From Spirosoma fluviale (GTDB taxonomy: Bacteria > Bacteroidota > Bacteroidia > Cytophagales > Spirosomataceae), in contig CAMCYZ010000003.1 in NCBI GenBank assembly GCA_945885545.1, forward strand, positions 1 through 50,245: a stretch of DNA of 50,245 nucleotides, read 5' to 3'. The first letter of the stretch is position 1. Every line of letters begins with the position of its first letter. Both the position numbers and the translations under genes were made by a program. The notes under the pieces were generated by a model. The model did no database searches and was not told the origin of the DNA. It was given only the letters and a program-made list of their open reading frames with translations. Below are positions 33,883-41,732 of the stretch, piece by piece.

Positions 33883-34467
33883 GTGGATAAAATAAAACTA
33901 GAAATATTAGACCTTTCACCGAGCCAATTGCAGGCCGGATCGTTCACCTTGATTCTCACTGAAGCCAACGGAGATCGACGTTTACCTATCATTATCGGCA
34001 TGTTTGAAGCACAGGCCATAGCAATAGAAATGGAGAAAATAACTCCTACTCGACCTTTAACACACGACTTATTTAAGTCATTTTCAAAATCATTTGATTT
34101 TTCGGTAGAAGAAATACAAATATCTGACATTTCTGAAGGAGTTTTTTATTCGAAAATAATTTGTACGGACGGAATACGTCAGAAAAATATCGATGCTCGT
34201 CCTTCAGATGCCATAGCTATAGCCTTGCGTTTTAATGCTTCCATATATACCACGGAAAATGTCTTGAACGAAGCGGGTATCAGTGTAGATGACCTTGGAG
34301 GTCAAGAAAAACCAAAATCTGCACCAAAAAATATTAAAGTAAAGTCAAGCTCTGATTTAATGTCAATGACTGCCGATGATTTGCAAACAATGCTCAGTGA
34401 GGCCATTAGAAACGAAGAATACGAAAAAGCCGCCAAAATAAGAGACGAAATAGATAAGCGTAATTGA
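33883..34467 (+). CDS. Bifunctional nuclease-family protein (DUF151) with C-terminal UVR domain
   Basis: A 194-residue protein from GTG 33883. This start fits the family, whose N-terminus reads like KIKLEILDLSPSQLQAG. The DUF151 domain (1-135) holds LILTEANGDRRLPIIIGMFEAQAIAIEME and ARPSDAIAIALRF. A UVR motif (about 165-194, MLSEAIRNEEYEKAAKIRDEIDKR) ends the protein, as in UvrB/UvrC-binding proteins and ClpC adaptors. DUF151 members have been reported as DNase/RNase. The domain pair is common in Bacteroidota. A promoter box lies immediately before the GTG. Confidence 0.88.
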   Translation: MDKIKLEILDLSPSQLQAGSFTLILTEANGDRRLPIIIGMFEAQAIAIEMEKITPTRPLTHDLFKSFSKSFDFSVEEIQISDISEGVFYSKIICTDGIRQKNIDARPSDAIAIALRFNASIYTTENVLNEAGISVDDLGGQEKPKSAPKNIKVKSSSDLMSMTADDLQTMLSEAIRNEEYEKAAKIRDEIDKRN

Positions 34468-34508
34468 TGTGAAAACATAGGTTCTGACGGCTTATAAATT
34501 TAACCCAA

Positions 34509-35369
34509 ATGCTAAAAATTTTAAAGAATTTCTTACCAATACCTGCCAAAAACACCAACATCTTTATTAAGACTTTATCTTATTTTGATGTGTTTGGTTT
34601 GTTTCAAAAAGACCCATTTGGCAACTGGATGGTATTGAAAAGAGCGGTAATTTTTATAGCCGGGTGGCCAACATACTGGAGAATAGCTATTGCTAATAAG
34701 TTAAAAATAGAAGGATTAGAAAACCTCAAAGACTTGCCGAATACAAACGTTTTCTTTATTTCAAATCACCAAACATACTTTGCTGACGTCATTACCTTTT
34801 ACCACATTTTCTGTAATCTCAAATGGGGCTTTGGGAAGAAATTAATGCCCATATATCTTTTTTCACCAAGAGCTTCCATCTACTACGTTGCAGCCAAAGA
34901 AACTATGAAAGCCGGTTTGATTCCCAAACTTTTTAGCTTGGCTGGAGCTATATTGGTTGATAGAAGTTGGCGTTCAGAAGGAGTAAACGTCAAAAGAGAA
35001 ATAGATACCTCGGCGGGGAATAATGTTTCTAAAGGTCTCGGCTCTGGTTGGGTTATAAGTTTTCCGCAAGGAACTACTAGCCCATATGCACCAATAAGAA
35101 AAGGAACAGCACATATCATTATGGCCAATAGACCAATAGTAGTTCCCGTGGTCATAAACGGTTTCAGACGAGCTTTCAATAAAACAGGATTAAAATATAA
35201 AAGAAGAAATACGCTTTTGACGGTGAAGTTCAAAAAACCAATCTATTTTGACGAAAACCATAGCCTCGACTATATCACCAAGACAGTGGAGGAAATAATC
35301 GAACAAAACATGCCCGAGATGATTGTAGAGTGGAATGCACTTAAAGAACTAGCAAAAAAAGGTGAATAA
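34509..35369 (+). CDS. 1-acyl-sn-glycerol-3-phosphate acyltransferase-like protein (PlsC family)
   Basis: A 286-residue acyltransferase of the PlsC fold with a membrane-interacting N-terminal helix (VLKRAVIFIAGWPTYW). The catalytic motif reads NHQTYFAD, i.e. His-x5-Asp where most relatives have His-x4-Asp. The second motif region is ILVDRSW and the substrate Glu/Gly motif reads FPQGTTS in place of FPEGTRS. RKGTAHIIM follows. It may add the second acyl chain to lysophosphatidate or act on another lipid acceptor. The variant motifs may mark a subfamily. It stands 42 bases after the DUF151 gene and before ftsX. Confidence 0.8.
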   Translation: MLKILKNFLPIPAKNTNIFIKTLSYFDVFGLFQKDPFGNWMVLKRAVIFIAGWPTYWRIAIANKLKIEGLENLKDLPNTNVFFISNHQTYFADVITFYHIFCNLKWGFGKKLMPIYLFSPRASIYYVAAKETMKAGLIPKLFSLAGAILVDRSWRSEGVNVKREIDTSAGNNVSKGLGSGWVISFPQGTTSPYAPIRKGTAHIIMANRPIVVPVVINGFRRAFNKTGLKYKRRNTLLTVKFKKPIYFDENHSLDYITKTVEEIIEQNMPEMIVEWNALKELAKKGE

Positions 35370-35425
35370 TTATTTAAAAATACTTAAAATCACTCAGCTT
35401 TAAATCTCAAACCTAAATAATTATT

Positions 35426-35433
35426 TATCTTTG
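35426..35433 (+). promoter_or_regulatory. Candidate -7 box for the ftsX-ribF operon
   Basis: TATCTTTG (TAnnTTTG), 23 bases before the ftsX ATG. Confidence 0.55.
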
Positions 35434-35456
35434 TACTTTAGCTTTTCGCAATAATA

Positions 35457-36335
35457 ATGAGTTTTAACAAAAAATTAGGCAGTTATCCTGGAATACTTAT
35501 AACTATAAGTCTGACAGTTGCTTTGTTTTTAATTGGATTTTGTGGTTGGATAGCCATTTCCTCAAAAGAATTGATAAAATACGTTAAGCAAAACATTGAG
35601 GTTCAGGTTTACCTTGATAGAGAGCTTGAAAAAAGTGAGTTAGACGCTATTTTAAAAAAAATAGAAAGTTTGGGTTTCGCAGAAATAAAAAATGGAAAAC
35701 CACAAATTACGCTAACTTCAAAAGAACAAGCCGCAGATATTTTTTACAAAGATACAAAAGAAGATTTTAAAGATATTTTGGGAGATAATCCCTTTCGGGA
35801 TGCCTTCAGTGTGAGATTGAAAGTAGAAAACATAACCGAAGAAAAGATAACGCTTATTAAAACTGAAATTGAAAAAATACAAGGAGTATTTGAAGTTGAA
35901 TATGCTAAGGATTTTCTGAAAGGTATAATATCTAATGTAAACAAAGTCTATAAAGTTTTGGCCTTGATAGTGGTAATATTTTTTGTAGCTACCCTACTTT
36001 TAATTAACAATACCATTAAATTGGCATTGTATTCGCAACGTTTTATCATCAGAACAATGAAACTAGTAGGAGCAACAGATTTTTTTATTCAAAAGCCATT
36101 CTTGTTTAAAGGATTTGTTCAAGGATTTATTGCGAGTGTTATAAGTATTTTATTGATATTTCTAACCAAATATGTTTCAACAAGCCAAATAGATGGCTTA
36201 AACTTGATTCAGAACAATACCGGAATACTACTTTTATTTGTAATTTTACTGATACTTGGTCCAACTATTGGCGTATTGAGTACTTTCCAGTCGATTGTTA
36301 GATATCATAAAATGGATTTAGACAAATTATATTGA
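35457..36335 (+). CDS. ftsX: Cell-division permease-like protein FtsX
   Basis: A 292-residue inner-membrane protein with the FtsX plan. TM1 is at 12-33 (GILITISLTVALFLIGFCGW). A periplasmic domain follows (about 35-155, beginning KYVKQNIEVQVYLDRELEKSELD). Three more TMs are near 165-187, 220-243 and 255-280. FtsX carries the FtsE signal across the membrane to peptidoglycan hydrolases. It is the first gene of an operon with DUF3098, uppP, truB and ribF, a common order in Bacteroidota. ftsE is about 6.5 kb away. Confidence 0.92.
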   Translation: MSFNKKLGSYPGILITISLTVALFLIGFCGWIAISSKELIKYVKQNIEVQVYLDRELEKSELDAILKKIESLGFAEIKNGKPQITLTSKEQAADIFYKDTKEDFKDILGDNPFRDAFSVRLKVENITEEKITLIKTEIEKIQGVFEVEYAKDFLKGIISNVNKVYKVLALIVVIFFVATLLLINNTIKLALYSQRFIIRTMKLVGATDFFIQKPFLFKGFVQGFIASVISILLIFLTKYVSTSQIDGLNLIQNNTGILLLFVILLILGPTIGVLSTFQSIVRYHKMDLDKLY

Positions 36336-36339
36336 AATA

Positions 36340-36573
36340 ATGAAAAACACTAAAGATTCTAAAGAAACTGCTGTTAATTCAGCTTCAGGTTTACCTTTCA
36401 AAAAAGGAAACTATACCGTAATGTTACTGGGTGTAGCCTTAATTATTCTAGGCTTCATCATCATGACATTAGACAAAGAAGAATTCGGATTTGGATTTTT
36501 CGGTATTACACTTGGACCTATTGTTGCCTTCATAGGTTTTATGATAGAATTTTACGCCCTTCTTAAAAAATAA
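36340..36573 (+). CDS. DUF3098 small membrane protein
   Basis: A 77-residue protein with a short polar N-terminus and two TM helices (TVMLLGVALIILGFIIMTL and TLGPIVAFIGFMIEFYALL), separated by an acidic/glycine loop DKEEFGFGFFGI. This is the DUF3098 pattern, known mainly from its place between ftsX and uppP. It has 4-base and 3-base gaps to its neighbours, so it is part of the operon. A function in division or envelope is inferred from position only. Confidence 0.85.
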   Translation: MKNTKDSKETAVNSASGLPFKKGNYTVMLLGVALIILGFIIMTLDKEEFGFGFFGITLGPIVAFIGFMIEFYALLKK

Positions 36574-36576
36574 TAC

Positions 36577-37368
36577 ATGAACGTAATCCAAGCCATCCTT
36601 TTGGCTATCATTGAAGGTATTACCGAATATCTTCCAATAAGCTCTACTGGTCACATGATTATTGGAGCTTCTTTTTTGGGTATTGCAGAACACCCATTTA
36701 CTAAAATTTTTGAGGTTAACATACAGTTTGGAGCCATTTTGGCCGTAATCTTTCTCTATTGGAAACGCTTCTTTCAAAATCTAGATTTTTACTACAAACT
36801 GTTTGTGGCTTTTGTACCGGCAGCAATTATTGGGTTTTTACTCAATGATTTCATAGATTCCATTCTCGAAAATGTATGGGTAGTATCGATAAGTTTATTG
36901 ATTGGAGGCATTATTCTTATTTATATTGATAAGTATTTTGAAAATAAAACATATAAAGACGTACCTAATTATATAGACAGTTTTGTTATTGGTTTGTTCC
37001 AATGTATAGCCATGATACCAGGAGTTTCACGTTCTGCATCAACCATTATTGGTGGTATGTTCATGGGCTTAACCAGAAAAGCAGCAGCCGAGATGTCATT
37101 CTTTTTGGCAGTACCAACAATGTTTGCCGCAGCAAGTTACAAATTACTCAAAGGCTACAAAAATGGTGATTTAACATTCGATAATGAACAACTTATGTTG
37201 CTAGGAATTGGAAACCTAGTAGCCTTTTTGGTGTCTATCGTTGCTATTAAATTCTTCATTGGTTATCTGCAAAAGCACGGTTTCAAGATATTTGGCTATT
37301 ACCGGATAGTACTTGGAATAATTCTGTTGGCATTGCTTTTTTCAGGTGTGGATCTAAAAATAGTTTAA
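36577..37368 (+). CDS. uppP: Undecaprenyl-diphosphatase (BacA/UppP)
   Basis: A 263-residue polytopic membrane enzyme that dephosphorylates undecaprenyl diphosphate, so the lipid carrier can be reused for peptidoglycan and surface glycans. The two conserved half-motifs are seen: [15 protein letters not shown] (15-29), with the catalytic Glu and Ser, and [17 protein letters not shown] near residue 149, with the Arg. The length matches. The stop shares one base with the truB ATG (TAATG), so the two are coupled. Confidence 0.95.
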   Translation: MNVIQAILLAIIEGITEYLPISSTGHMIIGASFLGIAEHPFTKIFEVNIQFGAILAVIFLYWKRFFQNLDFYYKLFVAFVPAAIIGFLLNDFIDSILENVWVVSISLLIGGIILIYIDKYFENKTYKDVPNYIDSFVIGLFQCIAMIPGVSRSASTIIGGMFMGLTRKAAAEMSFFLAVPTMFAAASYKLLKGYKNGDLTFDNEQLMLLGIGNLVAFLVSIVAIKFFIGYLQKHGFKIFGYYRIVLGIILLALLFSGVDLKIV

Positions 37369-38051
37369 TGAATACGCAATATAACGATACCGTACTTTTA
37401 CTAGATAAACCACTAACTTGGACTTCTTTCGATGTAGTTAACAAAGTAAGATATGCCGGAAAATTCAAAAAAGTAGGACACGCAGGTACGCTAGATCCTT
37501 TAGCTACTGGTTTGCTTATACTTTGTACTGGCAAAAAAACCAAAGAGATAGACCAATATCAGGCTCAGGAAAAGGAGTATACTGGTAAGTTTATACTTGG
37601 AAAAACCACACCATCTGCCGACTTAGAAACTGAAGTTGATGCCATATTTCCTACTGAGCATATAACAAAAGAATTAATGGAGAATGCTAGAAAGCAGTTT
37701 ATTGGTCATATTTCTCAAATCCCACCCTTATTTTCAGCAATTAAAGTGAAAGGAAAAAGAGCTTATGAGGCTGCTAGAGAAGGTAAAACCCTTGAGTTAA
37801 AGCCTCGAGAAATAGAAATCAAGGAATTTGAAATTGACTCGCTTAATTTTCCAGAAATATCGTTCAGAGTAATATGCTCCAAAGGTACCTATATTCGGAG
37901 TATAGCACGTGATTTCGGTGTAGCGGTTGATTCTGGAGCCTACTTGAGTGAGCTTAGAAGGACTAAAATCGGAGATTTTTCAGTAGAAAATGCTGAATCC
38001 GTAGAAAATATGGTGCAAAAAATCAAAGATTCTAATGAAGATTTACAATAA
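37368..38051 (+). CDS. truB: tRNA pseudouridine-55 synthase
   Basis: A 227-residue enzyme that makes pseudouridine 55 in the T-loop of tRNA. The catalytic Asp lies in HAGTLDPLATGLL near residue 43. The conserved FSAIKVKGKRAYEAAREG and RVICSKGTYIRSIARDFG follow. It is much shorter than E. coli TruB because the C-terminal PUA domain is missing, the normal form in Bacteroidota. Its stop lies 17 bases inside ribF. Confidence 0.95.
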   Translation: MNTQYNDTVLLLDKPLTWTSFDVVNKVRYAGKFKKVGHAGTLDPLATGLLILCTGKKTKEIDQYQAQEKEYTGKFILGKTTPSADLETEVDAIFPTEHITKELMENARKQFIGHISQIPPLFSAIKVKGKRAYEAAREGKTLELKPREIEIKEFEIDSLNFPEISFRVICSKGTYIRSIARDFGVAVDSGAYLSELRRTKIGDFSVENAESVENMVQKIKDSNEDLQ

Positions 38052-38970
38052 GCTTTCGGACTTTGAACCAAAAGGAAATGCAGTAGTAACTACCGGCACT
38101 TTTGACGGCATACACGTGGGCCACCAAAAAATTATTCAACGCTTAAGAGAAAAAGCAAAAGAAATAAATGGTGAAACAGTTTTGTTGACTTTTTGGCCAC
38201 ACCCTAGGTTGATTATTTCACCAAACGATGACAACCTCAAACTATTGACCACCATAGATGAAAAAACAGAAATTCTTGAGAAGTTAGGGATTGATCATTT
38301 CGTAGTTTTACCCTTCACAAGAGAGTTTTCAGAGCTTAGTTCAGAAAAATATATTGAAGAAATACTACTACAAGGTTTGGGTACTAAAGCCATGGTGATA
38401 GGCTATGATCATAGGTTTGGTAAAAACCGCGAAGGCGGTATAGACTACCTCAGACAGCATTCAGAGAGGTTTAAAATTGAAATAGAGGAAATATCTAGAC
38501 AAGAACTGGAAAATATAACTATAAGTTCTACCCAAATAAGGAATGCTATATTGACGGGTGATGTAAAAACTGCCAACGAACTCCTAGGACGTAATTATCA
38601 ATTTTCGGGCCCCGTAGTTAAAGGAAGACAACTGGGTAGAACTATTGGTTTTCCAACTGCCAACATTCAAGTTCAGAAAAAGTACAAGTTAATACCCAAG
38701 AATGGCGTTTATGCCACACAAGTTTTCTTGAGAAACAAGCAATACAGGGGTATTATGAATATTGGTAACAGACCAACGGTAGAAGGCCTTGGAAGAACAC
38801 AAGAAGTACATATTTTTGAATTTTCGGATGATATTTATGGCGAAACCATAAAAGTGGAAATATTGGAATTTATTAGAGAAGAGACTAAATTTGAAAATAT
38901 TGGAGATTTGATAAAACAAATAGAGCTAGATTGTCAATCAGCAAAATCAATTTTTTCGAGAAATGTATAA
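38035..38970 (+). CDS. ribF: Bifunctional riboflavin kinase / FAD synthetase
   Basis: A 311-residue enzyme that makes FMN from riboflavin and then FAD. The N-terminal FAD synthetase domain has TGTFDGIHVGHQKII (20-34) and GYDHRFGKNREGG near residue 123. The C-terminal kinase domain has GRTIGFPTANIQ near residue 201 and GVYATQV. It overlaps truB by 17 bases and the next membrane gene by 8 bases, so the whole stretch from ftsX appears to be one tightly packed transcript. Confidence 0.96.
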   Translation: MKIYNKLSDFEPKGNAVVTTGTFDGIHVGHQKIIQRLREKAKEINGETVLLTFWPHPRLIISPNDDNLKLLTTIDEKTEILEKLGIDHFVVLPFTREFSELSSEKYIEEILLQGLGTKAMVIGYDHRFGKNREGGIDYLRQHSERFKIEIEEISRQELENITISSTQIRNAILTGDVKTANELLGRNYQFSGPVVKGRQLGRTIGFPTANIQVQKKYKLIPKNGVYATQVFLRNKQYRGIMNIGNRPTVEGLGRTQEVHIFEFSDDIYGETIKVEILEFIREETKFENIGDLIKQIELDCQSAKSIFSRNV

Positions 38971-40651
38971 AAGAAATAAGTACATATTTTGGACAACTTC
39001 GTCAATTTTAATTGCATTACTGTGGCTTTTTCAATATATCATTTCAGTTAACGTTCCATGGTGGGACGATTTTCACGGCATTATCCTTCCAATATTTCAT
39101 CTCTTTTCGAATATTCCTTTTTCGGAAAAAATCAAGTTGTTCTTTTCCTTAAATAATGAACATCGGGTTGTTAATGACCGTTTTTTTTTACTCTTAACCT
39201 ACTTAGTAACAGGCAAGTTTGAACTAAAATCGTTGGCCTTATTAGGCTTTCTAAACCTAATTGGAATCTTTCTTTTAATTTTTAAAATAGCAAAACCTCT
39301 TGTTGGAAACCTGCTCTTTTTACTGCCAATGCCGTTTTTGATTTTTCATGCTCAATATTACGAAAGCCTTCAATCTTTGATGGTTCCATTTCAAAATTTC
39401 TCGGTAATCTTCTACGTTTTTCTGACATTTTATTTTTTGATATTTAAAAAACTAAATAGCTTATTACCAGCATTCATATTCTCTCTTCTAGCGATTTTTT
39501 CTCATGGAAATGGAATTTTGGCTTTCATGATAGGCATCATCATTCTTTTGGTAAACCAAAGAACCAAACACTTAATAATTTGGACTTTATTGTCTTTGGC
39601 AACAATTATCATTTATTTTTGGGGTTACGAGAAACCCGAGTGGAGCTCGGGTGTGTCGCCCGTTTCAGAGCCCCTAAAGGCATTAAGGTATGTTTTCGAA
39701 TTTTTTGGTGCTTATTCACTAAATATCACTGACCTTTCAACCACTGCAAAGTATTTATATTCAAATCTTATTTCCCAAGTCTTTGGCCTTTTTTTAGTTA
39801 TAATTTTCTTAATTCTTTTTCTTGTCAAATACCCTATTTTTTCAAAAGGTAGGAAAGAAGCCATTGCGAAATTGCGTCATTCAAAGGCAGATCAATTTAT
39901 TATTTGTGTTTTTGGTTTTGTATTCGCTACGGGTCTTATGATTGGTATTTCAAGAACTGGATTTTCTATGTTGAGTAGATATACCATCAATTCGTCATTC
40001 ATGGTCTTATCGGTATATCTTTTCTTGGTTTCAAACATATCTCATAAAAAAATCGTAGCCACAACAGCGAGCATCTTTACTTTTTCAATTTTGATTATCA
40101 GCTATTTCAACAATTTCGAAGTTGCCTTTTTCAATAAAAAGAATGCCATTTCTGATGGAATAAATTATCAAAAAACAGGAACTTGGTCGAATCAATACAA
40201 TGATTCTGTGCACATAGAAAAGCTGAATCCTTTGTTAAGTGAGCCTTTCAAAACCAATAAGTATATTTTCCCAACATCAGTTTTAGACAACTATAATAAC
40301 TTACAGACTGAAAGTTCAGGTGAAAAATTAAATATTGGTATTAGTGATGGTATTTTAGAAATCTCTGGACAGCTATTCGAACCGATTAAAGCTGCCAGTG
40401 GTGAAAATGGCATATATTTTTCATTGGAAAATCAAGATTTACAATTAATTTTTCCGGCAATCCATCAAAAAAATAATCTAATGGAAACTATTTTAACCCT
40501 AAAGTATTTTTCTGGATTTTACAGAACCATTTACCCAGTTAAACTTATACCAAAGGGTAAGTACAAAATTTACAAGATAGTGGTAAATGACGGTGAAGTT
40601 TTAAAATATGACTTGGGCCAAACATATGGCCCAAGTCCAATTATCATTTAA
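38963..40651 (+). CDS. Polytopic membrane protein, GT-C glycosyltransferase-like
   Basis: A 562-residue protein with about ten to eleven TM helices in its first 380 residues and a soluble, beta-rich C-terminal domain (about 400-562). Soon after TM1 comes VPWWDDFHG; an acidic pair in this loop is where GT-C glycosyltransferases keep their catalytic acids. The rest does not match a family I can name. It may transfer a sugar from a lipid carrier to an envelope acceptor, which would fit uppP upstream, but this is weak inference. It overlaps ribF by 8 bases. A hairpin sits in its last 40 bases, and its stop overlaps the convergent pheA stop. Confidence 0.75.
   Translation: MYKRNKYIFWTTSSILIALLWLFQYIISVNVPWWDDFHGIILPIFHLFSNIPFSEKIKLFFSLNNEHRVVNDRFFLLLTYLVTGKFELKSLALLGFLNLIGIFLLIFKIAKPLVGNLLFLLPMPFLIFHAQYYESLQSLMVPFQNFSVIFYVFLTFYFLIFKKLNSLLPAFIFSLLAIFSHGNGILAFMIGIIILLVNQRTKHLIIWTLLSLATIIIYFWGYEKPEWSSGVSPVSEPLKALRYVFEFFGAYSLNITDLSTTAKYLYSNLISQVFGLFLVIIFLILFLVKYPIFSKGRKEAIAKLRHSKADQFIICVFGFVFATGLMIGISRTGFSMLSRYTINSSFMVLSVYLFLVSNISHKKIVATTASIFTFSILIISYFNNFEVAFFNKKNAISDGINYQKTGTWSNQYNDSVHIEKLNPLLSEPFKTNKYIFPTSVLDNYNNLQTESSGEKLNIGISDGILEISGQLFEPIKAASGENGIYFSLENQDLQLIFPAIHQKNNLMETILTLKYFSGFYRTIYPVKLIPKGKYKIYKIVVNDGEVLKYDLGQTYGPSPIII
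40611..40636 (+). other. GC-rich perfect hairpin at the end of the membrane-protein gene
   Basis: ACTTGGGCC (40611-40619), loop of 8, GGCCCAAGT (40628-40636). It lies inside the coding sequence, 13 bases before the stop at 40649, between converging genes. No U-tract follows on either strand. It may act as a transcript-end stabiliser or terminator. Confidence 0.5.
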
Positions 40652-41721
40652 GTATTTCTTACATAACTACCTAGTATCTTAATGCTATCGTTGTGTTTTT
40701 CCAATACTTTTTGGAAATTCTCATCCTTGAAATAACCCAAGAGTTCAATAAAAAACCAAAAATTAAAATCTTCATCCCCTTTGTATGGCCGGCTTTCTAT
40801 TTTGGTCAAATTGATATTATAATCTTTAAAATCTTGAAGGAAACTTGCCAAAACACCGGCTTCGTCAGTGTGAGGTAGGCGAGCTATTAAAGTAGTTTTA
40901 TCATTACCCGATGGCAAATTCTCAAATTTTTTAGAGAGTATAAAGAATCTTGTGCGGTTGTTACTATTATCTTCGATATTATGAAACAACACGGGAATTC
41001 TAAACAACTTAGCGGCTATTTCGCTACAAATAGCTGCAGCCTCTGGATCTTCAGCAGCTAATTTGGCTGCTTTCGAGGTAGATTCTACTTGAATTTCTTC
41101 AGGCTCATGTTGTTCAAAATATTTATTTAAAAATCCTCTACACTGCCTAAAAGCTATGTCTTTTGAGTATATTCTTTTGATTTTAGCTGGATTTTCAGCT
41201 TCAGTGGCCAAACAAAAATGAACTGGAATCTTAAGTTCAGCCGCAATATTTACATTATTTTCGTTGAGTAAATCAACAGTTTCGTAAACTATACCTTCTT
41301 GATTGTTCTCGATAGGCACAACTCCAAATCTAACACGCTCGGTTTCTACCGACTCAAAAACAGATTTAATCGTTGGCAAAGTCATATACTCAGAAAGTGC
41401 TCCAAAGCGACTTTCCGCAGCCTGGTGGGTAAAACTACCTTCTGGCCCAAGATATGCTATTCGTTCGGGAAGCTCAATATTACGAGCCGTAGCAAATATC
41501 TCGAGAAAAATTGCCTCAATGGCATCTTTTGAAAGCAAACCTTCGGATTGGCTGTTAAGCCTCTCAATGATTTGTTTTTCACGCTCTGGCCTATAAATAA
41601 TCTCCTTTGATTTGTTTTTAATTTCCCCTACTTTTTGAACCCAAAACATTCTTTTGTTTAAAAGCTGCAAAAGGTCATCGTCAATTTTATCAATTTCTTT
41701 CCTTACTTCGTCTAAAGTCAC
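40648..41721 (-). CDS. pheA: Bifunctional chorismate mutase / prephenate dehydratase (P-protein)
   Basis: A 357-residue enzyme of phenylalanine synthesis. The AroQ-type chorismate mutase (1-85) has MTLDEVRKEIDKIDDDLLQLLNKR. The prephenate dehydratase domain (about 92-270) starts IAYLGPEGSFTHQAA and has the catalytic Thr in NRTRFFIL near residue 260. The ACT domain (283-357) has TKIESRPYKGDEDFNFWFF, the ESRP motif for Phe feedback. It is expected to convert chorismate to phenylpyruvate and to be inhibited by Phe. The ATG lies 11 bases after parE, suggesting one transcript. Its stop overlaps the opposing gene. Confidence 0.95.
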   Translation of the reverse strand: MTLDEVRKEIDKIDDDLLQLLNKRMFWVQKVGEIKNKSKEIIYRPEREKQIIERLNSQSEGLLSKDAIEAIFLEIFATARNIELPERIAYLGPEGSFTHQAAESRFGALSEYMTLPTIKSVFESVETERVRFGVVPIENNQEGIVYETVDLLNENNVNIAAELKIPVHFCLATEAENPAKIKRIYSKDIAFRQCRGFLNKYFEQHEPEEIQVESTSKAAKLAAEDPEAAAICSEIAAKLFRIPVLFHNIEDNSNNRTRFFILSKKFENLPSGNDKTTLIARLPHTDEAGVLASFLQDFKDYNINLTKIESRPYKGDEDFNFWFFIELLGYFKDENFQKVLEKHNDSIKILGSYVRNT

Positions 41722-41732
41722 TATTATATTTT

